Both the position numbers and the translations under genes were made by a program. The notes under the pieces were generated by a model. It made no database searches. It was given only the letters and a program-made list of their open reading frames with translations, and had not been told where the DNA came from. Of a stretch of 64,000 nucleotides of DNA, positions 38,797 through 51,695 are shown piece by piece. Each line of letters opens with the position of its first letter. The stretch's first letter is position 1. The DNA is from Ureaplasma sp. Hg1 (GTDB lineage: Bacteria > Bacillota_I > Bacilli_A > Mycoplasmatales > Mycoplasmoidaceae), in NCBI GenBank assembly GCA_021378535.1, contig JAACJV010000003.1:29765-93764 (forward strand). The letters run 5' to 3'.

Positions 38797-40416
38797 ATGG
38801 AAAGTAAATTTATATTTGTCACAGGTGGGGTATATTCGTCACTTGGTAAAGGCATTGCTGCATCAAGCATTGGAAGAATTTTAACTGAATTAGGTTTTAA
38901 AGTTGCAATGCAAAAATTAGATCCTTATTTGAATGTTGATCCCGGCACAATGTCGCCTTATCAACATGGCGAAGTGTATGTAACCGCTGATGGTGCTGAA
39001 GCTGATTTAGATTTAGGTAACTACGAACGTTTTACTAATAGTGAATTAAATAAATACGCTACCATGACTGCGGGACGAATTTATTATGAAGTCATCCAAA
39101 AGGAACGCGATGGTGAATATTTAGGCCGCACCGTTCAGGTTATGCCGCACATTACTAATCATATTAAATCTAAGTTATATGCTTTAAAAGAAAGTTTAAA
39201 ACCAGATTTTGTCATCGTCGAAATTGGTGGTACCGTTGGAGATATTGAATCAATTCCTTTCATTGAAGCAATTCATCAATTTAAACGTGAATATGGGGTG
39301 GGCAATGTTATGTTTGCTCATTGTACGCCGTTAATCCCGTTAGCAACAGTGATTGGTGAACTTAAAACTAAACCAACCCAACATTCAGTTAAAGAACTTA
39401 AGGGTTTGGGCATTACTCCTGATATTTTATTATTACGTTCACCTGTTATCGTTGATCAACAAACTAAAGAAAAATTATCGTGAAGTTGTGATATTGATGT
39501 TAAGAACATCTTTTGTTCACCTGATTTAAAATCAATTTACTCATTACCGAAACATTTTTATGATGAAGGCATGGCTGAAAATATTTTTAAATTCTTTAAT
39601 CTTAAATTACCTAAAGATAAAAATCTTGATAGCTGAATTAAATTTACAAAAAAAGTTGAAGCAAAAAAGAAACATACAATAATAGTTGGTTTGGTTGGCA
39701 AGTATGTTGAACTGCATGATGCTTATAAATCTGTTAGTGAATCATTGTATTTAGCTGGTTATGAAACTAACTGTGACGTTCAAATTAAATGAATTAAATC
39801 ACAAGATTTAAATGTTGAAAATTATCGCATTATTTTAGACACTGTTGATGCAATTTTAGTTCCAGGTGGCTTTGGACCGCGCGGGATAACTGGCAAAACA
39901 TTGGCGGTTCAATATGCTCGTGAAACTAAAAAACCTTATTTAGGAATTTGTTTAGGAATGCAAATAGCAGTCATCGAATTCGCTCGAAACGTCTTAAAAT
40001 TAGCGGACGCAAATTCATATGAATTTGACGAAGAAACAAAAAACCCAGTCTTTTTAATTCTTGATGGTAAATTCAAAGATCGTGAAATGGGCGGTAGTTT
40101 ACGACTTGGGAATTATGATTGCCAATTAAAAGCAAATAGTTTGGCTCATAAACTTTATCAAAAGAAATTGATTAAAGAAAGACACCGCCATCGTTATGAA
40201 TTTAACAACAATTATTTAAAACAATTTGAAGCTGCTGGTGTTGTCTTTAGTGGTATTAATCCAGAATCAAAATTAGTTGAAATTATGGAAATTACTGATC
40301 ACCCTTATTTTATCGCTAGCCAATTCCATCCCGAATTCACAAGTCGACCAAGTAATCCTAACCCTTTATTTAAAGGTTTAGTTGAAGCAACAATCAAAAG
40401 CAAACAAGGAGCATAA
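38797..40416 (+). CDS. pyrG: CTP synthase
   Basis: [67 protein letters not shown]; GATase [12 protein letters not shown]. Confidence 0.98.
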
Positions 40417-40418
40417 TT

Positions 40419-41714
40419 ATGAAATATCAAAAACCACGAGGAACAGTCGATTTAATCGGTTATGATGCTGAAGCTTTTAGCGCCTTAGAAACATACTTAA
40501 AAAAAGTTGCCAATCTATATGATTATCGTGAAATCAAAACTCCTATCTTTGAAAGCAAAGATTTATTTTATAAAGCCGTTGGAGCAACCTCAGATATTGT
40601 TAATAAAGAAATTTATGAATTTAAAGATAAGGGTGATCGTGAGTTAGCGCTGCGTCCCGAAGGAACCGCTGGAACGATTCGCGCAATTGTTGAAAACAAA
40701 CTTCTAAGTAAGGAAACTTTACCGGTTAAATATTTTTATACTGGTCCTATGTTTCGTTATGAACGTCCTCAAAACGGACGGCAAAGACAATTTCATCAAT
40801 TTGGTGTTGAATGTGTTGGAAGCGAAAATTTCTTTGAAGACATTGAAGTTATTATGCTGGCTTATGAAATGTTAAACGCTTTAAAGATAACTAAGTTTGA
40901 ACTTAAAATTAATAACATTGGATCATTTGAAAGTCGTAAAAATTGAAGTGTTGCTCTTAAGAAATACTTTGCACCTTTCAAGGACCAATTAAGTGAGGAC
41001 TCACAAAAACGATTAGTTACTAATCCCTTACGAATCTTAGATGATAAGGTTGATGGGATTAAACAATTTGTAAAGGATGCCCCAAAATTAAGTGAGTTCT
41101 TAAATCGTCAAGAAAAAGCTGTTTTCTTAACTTTAATGACTAATTTACAAATGTATGGGATTCCATATAAGCACGAAGAAACACTAGTGCGCGGCTTAGA
41201 CTATTATACTGGTGTTGTTTTTGAGTTTGTCTCAACTTGTGATGATTTAACAGGACAATCAACTTTAATCGCTGGCGGTCGTTACGCTGATTTAGTTAAG
41301 ATGACTGGTGGTCCAGATGTTCAAGGTGTTGGTTTTGGTTTAGGCATGGAACGATTATTAATCGCCTTAAAATCTGAAAAAATCGATATTTTACCACCAG
41401 ATGCTATTGATGTTGTGTTAGCACCATTATCATTAAAAGCAGAATCGACTGCAATGGGTATTTTATGAATTTTACGATTGGGTGGCTTTAGTGGTTGTAT
41501 CAATCATAACGTTCACGATTTAAACAAACACTTCCGCTTTGCTAAAAAGAAGAACGCTAATTTTGTTATTATTATCGGTGATAAAGATTTGGCTAAAAAA
41601 GTTATTCAAATTAAAAATGAAAAAACTAATTCACAAATTGAAGTAGCGGCTAATGCTGATGAAATTCTTAAATTTTTTAGAAGTCAAAATAAGGTAAATA
41701 AGGTAGGTAGTTAA
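40419..41714 (+). CDS. hisS: Histidyl-tRNA synthetase
   Basis: KPRGTVDLIG; 'LRPEGTAGTIRAI', 'YFYTGPMFRYERPQNGRQRQFHQFGVE'; 'LVRGLDYYTGVVFEF'. Confidence 0.97.
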
Positions 41715-41715
41715 T

Positions 41716-43458
41716 ATGAAAACTAATTATTGTGGTTTGATTAACGAATCAAACATTAATCAAACTGTAACCGTTAATGGATGAGTTAAAAAAATTCGGA
41801 AGTTAGGTAATTTATTATTTATTGATATTGCCGATCGTTATGGGTTATTACAAATCATCGCCCATCAAGACAACACTTCATTTGCAGCGGCAAGTAAATT
41901 AAGTCGTGAAAGCGTCGTTCAAATTACTGGTAAAATTGTCGCTCGAAAAAGTCCCAACCTTAATATTCCAACTGGAAAAGTTGAAATGAATCTTGAAACT
42001 TTATTAGTTCATAGTGTAGCTGAAGTTACCCCTTTGATCGTTGAAACAAAAACCGATGCGAATGAAGACACAAGGATGCGTTATCGTTATTTAGATTTAC
42101 GCCGTCCGAATGTTCAACAACAATTAATCTTTCGTTCTAAATTCATTAATGCGTGTCGCGAATATTTAAACAAACTAGATTTTGTTGAAATCGAAACACC
42201 AATTTTAGGACGAGCTACTCCTGAAGGGGCGCGTGATTATTTAGTCCCAACAAGAAATGGCCATAATAAGTTTTTCGCTTTACCACAATCTGCCCAAACC
42301 TTTAAGCAACTTTTAATGGTTGCTGGAATGTTAAAATATTATCAAATTGCGAAATGTTTTCGGGATGAAGATTTACGAGCTGATCGGCAACCTGAATTTA
42401 CCCAACTAGACATTGAACTTTCTTTTGTTGATGAAAAAGACATTCAAGGTTTAATCGAAGATATGTTATTCAATATCTTTAAATCGTTATTAAAAGTTGA
42501 ACTACCTAAAAAATTCGCTGTTTTAACATTTGATGAAGCAATGAATTCATACGGTAGTGATAAACCAGATTTACGATTTGATTTAAAACTACAATTAGCT
42601 AATCCATATTTTAAGAAAACTAACTTTAAAATTTTCGCTAATACCATTAAGCAAAACCAAGTGATTAAATATATTTTAATTAATGACCGTCATTTGAGTA
42701 AAAAGGAAGTTGTTCAATTAGAAAAATTTGCAAAGGACAATGGTGCTTTTGGTCTAGCTTGGCTAACTTATGAAAACAATGCAATGGTTAATGGATCAAT
42801 TCATAAAATCATTGAAAACGATGCCATTCAAATGATTGCAAAAGATAACCACTCAAATAAAGGAACAATTTTATTTGTGGCCGGTGATGCTACAATGGTT
42901 AATCAAGCATTAGGAGCGGTTCGTTTCCAATTAGGAAGCTTACTTGATTTAAAAGACCCTAAGGACTTTAAATTCGCTTGAATTGTCGAATGACCATTAT
43001 TTGAATATAACGTTGATGAGGACCGCCATACCGCGGCTCATCACCCCTTTACTCAACCACAGGAAGCTTTTCATCAAACCTTTGATAAAGATTTAAAGCA
43101 TGCTAAAGCTAGAGCTTACGACTTAGTTTTGAATGGTTTTGAAGTTGCTGGTGGTTCAATCAGAATTAGTGACTTAGCAATGCAGCACCGTATGTTTAAA
43201 GCGATTGGTTTAAATGAAAAAGAATACGAAACAAAATTCGGCGCTTTATTAGGTGCCTTTAAATATGGTGTCCCACCGCATGGTGGAATCGCTTTTGGAT
43301 TAGATCGTTTGTTAATGGTTATTTTAAACACCAATAGCATTCGCGACATCATTGCTTTCCCTAAAAACTCAACCGGGGTAGATTTAATGATGGATGCGCC
43401 GGGATCAATTGATCCCAAAGATTTAATAGATCTAAATATAAAATTAGGAGATAAATAA
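41716..43458 (+). CDS. aspS: Aspartyl-tRNA synthetase
   Basis: RYRYLDLRRPNVQQQL; FVEIETPILGRATPEGARDYLVPTR; FRDEDLRADRQPEFTQLDIE; GIAFGLDRL. Confidence 0.97.
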
Positions 43459-44069
43459 TGAAATTAATCCGTGAAGGTTGTGCTTTTACCTATAATGAAG
43501 CAGAAAAAATGGTCAACAAAATTGATCAAATAGAATTATGTGCTGATCAAGCTAACGGTGGTTTAACCCCGAGTTATGGAACGATCGCAGCAACTAAAAA
43601 ACTAAATAAAAAACTTTTAGTAATGATTCGCAATAATGGCTCAAGTGATTACACAGCAACAGCAAACGAACTAAACACAATGTTGGATGACATTAAAGTT
43701 TGTAAAAATTTAGAAGTTGAAGGCGTTGTTTTTGGCTTATTAACAGCTGATCACCAAATCGATGAAGCTCAACTAAAACAATTGGTTGCAGCTTGTGGTT
43801 CAATGGAAAAAGTTTTCCATCGTGCTTTTGACTTAGTAAAGGATTATCAAGCAACAATTGATTTATTAGTTAAATATAAATTTACCAGAATTCTAACTAG
43901 TGGCGGTCAAGGTAAGGCAATTGATAATTTAGCTCATTTAAAAGAAATCCAAGCATATGCTGAAGGTAAAATTGAGATCATCGCCGGTGGTGGAATTACT
44001 TTAGAAACCTATGAAAAAATTGCGAAAGAGACAGGCATTAGCTTGTTTCATGGGACAAAAGTTTTCTAA
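43458..44069 (+). CDS. cutC: CutC-family protein
   Basis: 'IELCADQANGGLTPSYGTI', 'VFHRAFDLV', 'RILTSGGQGKA', 'IIAGGGIT'. Confidence 0.92.
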   Translation: MKLIREGCAFTYNEAEKMVNKIDQIELCADQANGGLTPSYGTIAATKKLNKKLLVMIRNNGSSDYTATANELNTMLDDIKVCKNLEVEGVVFGLLTADHQIDEAQLKQLVAACGSMEKVFHRAFDLVKDYQATIDLLVKYKFTRILTSGGQGKAIDNLAHLKEIQAYAEGKIEIIAGGGITLETYEKIAKETGISLFHGTKVF

Positions 44070-44083
44070 AACAAAACGACTAA

Positions 44084-44126
44084 ATATCACGTAAATAAAA
44101 TATTGTTTGCGTGATATTTTATTGAT
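44084..44126 (+). terminator. Terminator after cutC
   Basis: aatatcacg...cgtgatatttt. Confidence 0.65.
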
Positions 44127-44257
44127 TAATTATGAAACGTGAAAGAAAAAATTTTTTTTCCTTTACAATTCGAGTAATTTTAATATATAATGGTTATGCT
44201 AATCAAACACGTGTTTTAGTGTTGGACTAGTTTAAATATGATATAAATATATAGCGT

Positions 44258-44332
44258 GGTGCCATAGCCAAGTGGTAAGGCCAGAAGCTGCAACCTTCTT
44301 ACGCGCCGGTTCAAATCCGGCTGGCACCTCCA
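44258..44332 (+). tRNA. tRNA-Cys(GCA)
   Basis: Cloverleaf; anticodon loop CTGCAAC. Confidence 0.95.
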
Positions 44333-44337
44333 TATAC

Positions 44338-44414
44338 GCGCCCTTAGCTCAATTGGATAGAGCGCCTGACTTCGGATCAGGAGGTTGGGAGTTCGAGTCT
44401 TCTAGGGCGCGCCA
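44338..44414 (+). tRNA. tRNA-Arg(TCG)
   Basis: Cloverleaf; CCTGA CTTCGGA TCAGG. Confidence 0.95.
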
Positions 44415-44418
44415 TTAT

Positions 44419-44495
44419 CGGGAAGTAGCTTAGCTTGGTAGAGCACTTGGTTTGGGACCAAGGGGTCGCAGGTTCAAATCCTGTCTTCCCGACCA
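44419..44495 (+). tRNA. tRNA-Pro(TGG)
   Basis: CTTGG TTTGGGA CCAAG. Confidence 0.95.
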
Positions 44496-44500
44496 TTTAT

Positions 44501-44578
44501 GGCTGGATAGCTCAGTTGGTTTAGAGCGCTCGGTTCATACCCGGGAGGTCCTGAGTTCGAGTCTCAGTCTAGCCACCA
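44501..44578 (+). tRNA. tRNA-Met(CAT), elongator type
   Basis: CTCGG TTCATAC CCGGG; normal 1-72 pair. Confidence 0.9.
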
Positions 44579-44583
44579 TATAA

Positions 44584-44660
44584 GCACCCATAGCTCAATT
44601 GGTTAGAGCCCCCGACTCATAATCGGTAGGTTGCAGGTTCGAGTCCTGCTGGGTGCACCA
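44584..44660 (+). tRNA. CAT-anticodon tRNA, probably tRNA-Ile2 (lysidine-modified)
   Basis: Loop CTCATAA; normal 1-72 pair; Ile2-like rather than Met-like loop. Confidence 0.85.
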
Positions 44661-44740
44661 TTATAAATAAAAGAAAACAAAATGTTTTTTTAACTTGATT
44701 GTAATTATGTTACAATCATTAGGTTTTAAAAAACATCTAC

Positions 44741-44833
44741 GGAAGATTACCCAAGTCTGGTTGAAGGGATCGGTCTTGAAAACCGAAAGGCGGGGCAACT
44801 CGCGCGGGGGTTCGAATCCCTCATCTTCCGCCA
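44741..44833 (+). tRNA. tRNA-Ser(TGA)
   Basis: Long variable arm; CTTGAAA loop. Confidence 0.95.
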
Positions 44834-44880
44834 TTTTATTAAACATCATTAACTACTTATAACCACTTAGTTAATGTTAT

Positions 44881-44958
44881 CGCGGGATAGAGCAGTTTGG
44901 TCAGCTCGTCAGGCTCATAATCTGAAGGTCGGGGGTTCGAATCCCTCTCCCGCAACCA
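44881..44958 (+). tRNA. Initiator tRNA-fMet(CAT)
   Basis: C1-A72 mismatch (CGCGGGA...TCCCGCA ACCA). Confidence 0.9.
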
Positions 44959-44959
44959 C

Positions 44960-45035
44960 GGTCCTGTGGTGTAGTGGTTAACATGCCTCTCTGTCACAGA
45001 GGAGATCGCGGGTTCAACTCCCGTCAGGACCGCCA
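44960..45035 (+). tRNA. tRNA-Asp(GTC)
   Basis: CCTCT CTGTCAC AGAGG. Confidence 0.95.
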
Positions 45036-45036
45036 C

Positions 45037-45112
<76 letters not shown>

Positions 45113-45215
45113 TGTAATAAATGTAAAAGGATACTTTTGTATCTTTTTTTATTTATTATTAATCTTTTAATAATAAATAAAAAAATTGTTATATACTTAA
45201 AATAGCAATAAACAT

Positions 45216-45292
45216 GCGCCCTTAGCTCAATTGGATAGAGCGCCTGGCTACGGACCAGGAGGTTGGGAGTTCGAGTCTTCTAGGGCGCGCCA
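45216..45292 (+). tRNA. tRNA-Arg(ACG)
   Basis: CCTGG CTACGGA CCAGG; rest matches the tRNA-Arg(TCG) at 44338. Confidence 0.95.
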
Positions 45293-45301
45293 TCTTATAA
45301 T

Positions 45302-45332
45302 TAGATAACACTTTTGGTGTTATTTTTTTTAT
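45302..45332 (+). terminator. Terminator after tRNA-Arg(ACG)
   Basis: ataacac tttt ggtgttat TTTTTTT. Confidence 0.75.
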
Positions 45333-45437
45333 TTACTTTTAAATAAAAATTATTTTTATGATTATTTCTAATTTCTTTATTGCTATCATAACCTATCTAA
45401 AATATAATATATATGGAATTATAAAGCGAGGTTAAAC

Positions 45438-46586
45438 ATGATAGCACAAACAATAGAGAACATTAATATTGTAACCTCAGAAGAAATTTTCTTTGGTAAT
45501 GTTTCTTTTGCTGATGGGAAAATAACAAAAATTGATAAAATTTCACAGCAAGCAAAAGAAAATTATAAATTTTTAATACCTGGTTTTTTTGATAGTCACA
45601 CACATGGCGGCTATGGTTATGGATTTGAGCAATTGGCGAACCGTAAAGACGATCCTTTGTTAGCTAAATATATCACGCAAATTCATCACGAGGGTATCAC
45701 AAGTATTTTAGCTACTACCATTACCCAAACATTTGAACACATAGGTTTAATTGTTGATGGTCTAAACCATCAACGATATCCTGAAATTTTGGGATGACAC
45801 ATGGAAGGACCCTATATTAGCGTTGCTAAGAAAGGAGCCCATGAAGCTGCCTTAATTACGACAATAAATCTAAAAACATTACAACCTTTATTAGACAAAT
45901 ATCCAGATAAAATTAAATTACTAACAATTGCACCTGAATTTAAAGAAAATGTTGAGGGCATTAAAGTTCTTAGTAAAAAACCAAAAACCTTTGTTAGCAT
46001 CGGTCATTCTAATGGTAGTTATTGCGACGCTATGGAAGCGTTAAATGCTGGTGCAATTCGTTACACTCATTTATACAATGGAATGTCAGGTTACAAGCAC
46101 CGTGGCCCAGGGTTGGTTAATGCAGCATTGGGCGAATCAATTGGCTATGTTGAATTAATTGCTGATAATGTTCATGTTGATAATGATGTCACAATGAATA
46201 CCTTTAAAATTTGCGGACCGGATCGAATTATTTTGGTAAGTGATAATCTATTAACTAAAGGTTTACCCGAAGGCGAATACATGCTAGGGAATCTACCGAT
46301 CGAAAAGCGAAAGCAACATTGCTATTTAAAAGGGCAAGATACTTTAGCTGGATCTGCAATGGAATTTCAATTAATTGCACAAAATTTAAAACTTGCTACT
46401 AACTGTACATGACCAGAATTTGTTAAAATGACAAGTTATAATGCAGCTAAATCATTTGGGATTGAAAATAAAATTGGCAATATAAAACGTAATATGGTTG
46501 CTAATTTCATCATTATAGATGAAAATATTAATATATATAAGACATATATTAATGGTCAAGAAGTATACAACAAAGGGGTACAATAA
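45438..46586 (+). CDS. nagA: N-acetylglucosamine-6-phosphate deacetylase
   Basis: 'FLIPGFFDSHTHGGYGYGFEQ', 'GWHMEGPYISVAKKGAHE', 'IGHSNG', 'THLYNGMSGYKHRGPGLVNAAL', 'LAGSAM'. Confidence 0.96.
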
Positions 46587-47660
46587 ATGAATTTAAATTT
46601 TTTATACAAACTTTCATTAGAAAATATTAGTGATTCAATCAAAATTGCGAAGGAAAATAGTATTATTGCAAAAAACGGTTTATCAAGAACATTCCGTGGG
46701 GAAAAAGAACCGCCGGTTGTATTAACTGATATCGTTAATAATAATTATGATTTTTATGCTGATACAGAAACAGAAGGCGAAGAGCAACACAATCATGCTG
46801 CTAGCATGATTCAAAAGAAAAAATTTCTAAAAATTCATGAACCGAAGTTATTCGTGTGTCGTAGTAAATTAGATGCTTCTGCATTAGTGGCTAATCAAAT
46901 TGAAAATTTAATTAAAATTATTCCAGATGCAACATTAGGTTTTGCAACTGGCTCAACTCCATTAGATTTGTACAAAATTTTAGCACAACATTATCAAGAT
47001 AAACAAGAAATTGATTATAGTCAAGTTAGTAGTTTTAACCTAGATGAATACATTGGATTAGATAGCGAACACTATTTAGAATCTTATAATAGCTTTATGC
47101 ATGATAACTTGTTTAAAAAAATCAATATTAAAAATGAAAATACATTTTTTCCAATCGATTGAGATGAAAATATTAATCCGTCAACTTATGTATCTCACTA
47201 TGATAATATTATTTCATCACATGGTGGAATTAACTTACAAATATTAGGCATTGGTAGTAACGGACATATTGCTTTCAATGAACCCGGATCTTCAATTCAT
47301 TCATTAACGCGAGTTGTTAAATTAACTAAAAATACAATCCATGATAACGCACGTTTTTTCACATCACCAAATGATGTTCCAACACATGCAGTTAGTATGG
47401 GGTTACAATCAATTTTAAATGCTGATGAAATTGTTTTGATGGCCTTTGGCGAATATAAAGCAAATGCAATAAATAAATTGTTTACTTGCTCTGAATATGA
47501 TCCAGAATGACCTTGTAGCGCATTATTGTTCCATCCTCGTGTCACCATCTATGTTGATCGTGAAGCTGCTAGTATTCTAAGAAAAAAGGAAAGAGTTGAA
47601 AATATTAAAATTAATAAAGACGATGAAAACTTTCTTGATTGAGAACCAATTATTAAATAA
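46587..47660 (+). CDS. nagB: Glucosamine-6-phosphate deaminase with ~85-aa N-terminal extension
   Basis: 'TLGFATGSTPLDLYK', 'SFNLDEYIGL', 'GIGSNGHIAFNEPGSSI'; start directly abuts the nagA stop. Confidence 0.95.
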
Positions 47661-47676
47661 ATAATTTAGTAATATT

Positions 47677-47720
47677 TAAAATAAGAACATAATGGTAAAT
47701 CACCATATGTTCTTATTTTA
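47677..47720. terminator. Bidirectional terminator between nagB and the hydrolase gene
   Basis: aaaataagaacataatggt aaatc accatatgttcttatttta. Confidence 0.8.
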
Positions 47721-48501
47721 AATTTCTGATAAAATCATCTAGACCAGCAAAAAATTCATCTTCATTATCAAGTTCAGGGTTATGACCACTATTTTGAACT
47801 GTTAAAAACCGGAAATGATGATTAATTTTAAACAGGTAATCTTGACTATATTTATTATTAGTAATGTTGTTCTTATCTCCTCAAACAAATAAAGCACGGT
47901 GGTGGATGTTACGATAAATACGATCTAACTCAACAAGATTGTTTCAATCACAAGCGCTTCGTAAAATAAATTGTAAATCTGATTTTTCAGTAACTGAATT
48001 TAAATATGATTTTTGTTCTTTGAACAATTTTTGAGTTTGATTGACTGATACCAAATCAAGTAATTTTAGAATATCTTTACCTTCTCTTTTGTAGATAGTT
48101 TTATCGACTTCATTAATCATTATAAGACTTTTAATTTTATTTGGAATCATATGGTTAACGTACGCTAAAAGAACACAAACAATACCATTACCCATTAATA
48201 TAACATCATAAAGTTTGCTTTTTGAAATAAAATTAGCAATTAAATTACTTAATGTGAAAACGTCTAAATAGCTCACGCTATCAATAGAAGCTGAATCAAA
48301 ATTTGGTAAGTGAAGTACAAAAACACGGTGGTTACATTCGTTTAAACGCTTTATTAAAGATAAATAATCACTAAGAGATTTATTAAATTCCGGAATTAAA
48401 ATTCAATCAAAGCTTTGTTTTTGATTATTTTCCAATGGGAATACATCATACTTAATTGACTCAACATCAACACTAGTATATTCTACTTTTTGATTTGTCA
48501 T
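47713..48501 (-). CDS. Alpha/beta-hydrolase-like protein
   Basis: 'VILMGNGIVCVLLAYV' nucleophile-elbow-like but G-N-G rather than GxSxG, 'ALFVWGDKN', 'VQNSGHNPELDN'. Confidence 0.7.
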
Positions 48502-48703
48502 AAAAACCTCGTTATTTAATTATATAATATAATTAAAGATAAAGTTATGATTTAGCAAGGTTTAATTATTCCTTTATTCATATAAATGAATATTTAATTA
48601 TATATAAGAAACTTAAGTAATATATTTATTTTTAATAAATTATTTTTAAACTACAATTAAAATTTGGTATAATTTAATATTACATTTTAGTTAAGGGAAC
48701 AAC

Positions 48704-50446
48704 ATGAACGAACAAAAATTATCAAAAACGATGGATGCTAAATTTTTTCAAGAACTTAATAAATCTACAATTTTGAATTCAATTTTTAATGTTTCTGCAA
48801 TGATTACAATTCTTGTTTTTAGTTTTGTTAGAACGTTCTATATTGATAGTACATTTGGTGCTGGAGCTTTAGGATTATTATCAATTGCTTTAGGAATCCT
48901 ACCTTATGTTAGTAACACTCATGGCGGAATAAAAAGCATTAGTACTTGACGCTTATATAAGCCATATAACGATGGAGATTATATGCGTGTTAATCATGTT
49001 ATGAGTGATATTAAACATCAATATCGTAAAATGGGTGGAATTTACTTATTAGTTATTTTAGCAATAGCATTTGCTTTCCCCTTTATTATAAGTAATTCAA
49101 CCAGTGATCCATGATATCTTGGAACACTATTGATTTTAAGTAATTGTGTTGAAGTTATGGTTACTTATTTCTATGTACCAATCATCATTCTTTTATTGTA
49201 TGTTAAGAAACAAGCATATTATGCTAATGCCTTAAGCATTTTTTTAACAATTATCTTTAACGTTGCCATTATTCTTATGTTTGAATTTTTAGCTGATCAG
49301 TTAAATCCAATTATTTTTTTAACAATCATCACTGCAATTCTAGGCTTCAAAGTTTTCATTTTAATTTTTATTTTCAATCGTTTAAAATTCAAAATAGCAC
49401 CATGATATAGTAATACGAAACATGTTGATAATGCATACTGTAAGGAAAAATGAATGGCAATGTTAACAATGTTTTTAGATCAATTTGGAACTGATGTTTC
49501 AACTATTACTTTTATGATTTATGTTTCAGTTCGTCCTCAAACAAAAGACGATGGCAACGGCGCCCTCGATTATGGTAATTTGGACATTGCAGGATTATAT
49601 GCCGCCTATTATCTAATTGGCACTTCCTTAACACAGATCTGCCATACCATTCTTGATGCACCAGTGCCATCAATTGGTGAGCTCGCCCGAAACCACAAAA
49701 AAATGCCTTATGATTTTTTTGATAAATACCGGAGTTTTGCTTACATTGTTGCAATATTTAGTTTTGTTAGTTATCTAACGGTCGCCCCGTTAGCAGCAAA
49801 TATTTTATTAGCCCAGCCTGAATTTTCATTAGTATTGGCATTAGGTTTGGGCATACCAATCTTTTTTGAAAACCTAACTGTTGTTTACACACACACCCTA
49901 CCAGCTTTTGGTAGATTTAGCGATAATTGTAAATATTCTGGTTATAAAGCAATTACCAATCTTTGCTTTACTGCGTTCTTTTGTTTGATTTTTAGTACAG
50001 CAACAAACTTAGGAGACAGCGGTATATTACTTGGAATCGTTTTGGGTTGAACAGTAAGTTCAATTACGAAATATGTTCTTCTATTTAATTATGGTCGTAG
50101 AACTTTAGTTGAAGGAAAAGCAACTAAATCAATGCTTAACCGTTGAATTTCGATTATTACAATACCTGTCATTATTTTTATTACAATGGCTATTGTATAT
50201 AATGTGAGTCCTCCGTTAATGTCATATAAAATGCCAAACGGTAAAGATGGTATGAGACTTTCATTAACTAATAATACAATGTTTTGTTTAACATTTTTAT
50301 TACCACCAACTATCTTAATAGTTGATGTCGCCTGACTTAGTTTAAGTCAAAAAGAAAACTTTAAATATTTCTATGATAATGGAAAGGCAACAATTCATAT
50401 TTGACGCCAAGAAAGAATAGAACACCGTTTTAATAAGAAAAAATAG
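48704..50446 (+). CDS. Multi-TM flippase-like transporter (MOP/MATE-type fold suspected)
   Basis: ~12-14 hydrophobic segments; 580 aa under code 4. Confidence 0.6.
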
Positions 50447-50461
50447 AATTTTTTATACAAT

Positions 50462-50515
50462 AAAAACCACCCTTATTAACCTTAAAGTTAGGTAATAAAA
50501 GGGCGGTTTTTTGAT
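50462..50515. terminator. Bidirectional terminator
   Basis: aaaaccaccctt...aagggcggtttttt. Confidence 0.7.
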
Positions 50516-50519
50516 AGCT

Positions 50520-51182
50520 CTATTTAAAGCCAAATATAATCTTATTGATATTTTTATCTAGTTCATGAAATTTGGTCTCATATTCAGTTGGTATATTTTT
50601 ATGGTTTTCACAATCATCTATGTTCTTATATAAATCATCGGTTTGATAAATAATTTTATATTTGTTTAGGTTAGCAAGTAAAACATCATCAAGCGTATAT
50701 TGGAACAATCCATCATTATCTGTTTTAAATTGAATGACACCATCTGGTTTTAAAATTTTTTGATAAATTGTTAAAAAATTAGGATGTGTTAAACGACGTT
50801 TGGCATGTCTCACTTTTGGTCAAGGATCGCTGAAATTAAGATATATTTTAGTGATTGTGTTAGCTTCAAATATCGTTAATAAATCTGATGCATCAAAACT
50901 TATTACCTTAAGATTTTCAAGTTGTTCTTTGGTATGAAATCTTTTTACTGCTTTAGCTAAAACTGTATCAAATTTCTCAATTCCCAAATAATTATTTTGG
51001 GGATTTTGCAAAGCTTTTTGATAAATAAAATTACCTTTACCCATCCCTATTTCAATAATTAATGGTTGTTCAATTTTAAATATTTTTAATCAATTATAGT
51101 TTTTTTCACTTACTTTATTGATGAAGTAAAATTGTTCTTCATGTAGGTAAGGGGTAGCTGTTGCATTGTATCGTAAACGCAT
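50520..51182 (-). CDS. trmB: tRNA (guanine-N7-)-methyltransferase
   Basis: 'IEIGMGKGNFIYQKA', '[22 protein letters not shown]', 'QFKTDND'. Confidence 0.95.
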
Positions 51183-51192
51183 AAAATCTCCT

Positions 51193-51690
51193 TTATAGCT
51201 TTGGTTTAAATGGCTCTAATAGTTCTAAGTCTTGATAGTCATTTTGACGAATCACTTCGTAAGCTGCGATTGCGACAGTGTTACTTAGATTCATACTTCG
51301 AAGTTTTTTACTTGTTGGTACTCTAATTACTGTAGCCTTATTTTTTTCTAGAATATCAATTGGAATTCCCGTTGATTCCTTACCAAAAATTAAATAAATT
51401 TCGTTTTTAAAATCATATTTAAATTGACTTGGCGCTTTAAGCCCATAACGACTATAAAAATATAAATTTGCTTTAGGATCGACTTGTTTAATAAAATCGT
51501 CATAGCAATCATGCTCAATTAATTTCAAGTTTTGTCAGTGGTTAGCAGAGGTTCGTTTAATAATTTTATCATTAAGAAAAAAACCATACGGACGAATTAA
51601 GTGTAAGGTGGCTTGAAAACCAACACAAGTTCTAGCGATATTTCCAGTATTACCAACAATTTCAGGTTCAAATAAAACAATATGTAACAT
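51193..51690 (-). CDS. trmL: tRNA (cytidine/uridine-2'-O-)-methyltransferase
   Basis: '[22 protein letters not shown]', 'FGKESTGIP', '[24 protein letters not shown]'-type motif. Confidence 0.94.
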
Positions 51691-51695
51691 TATTA

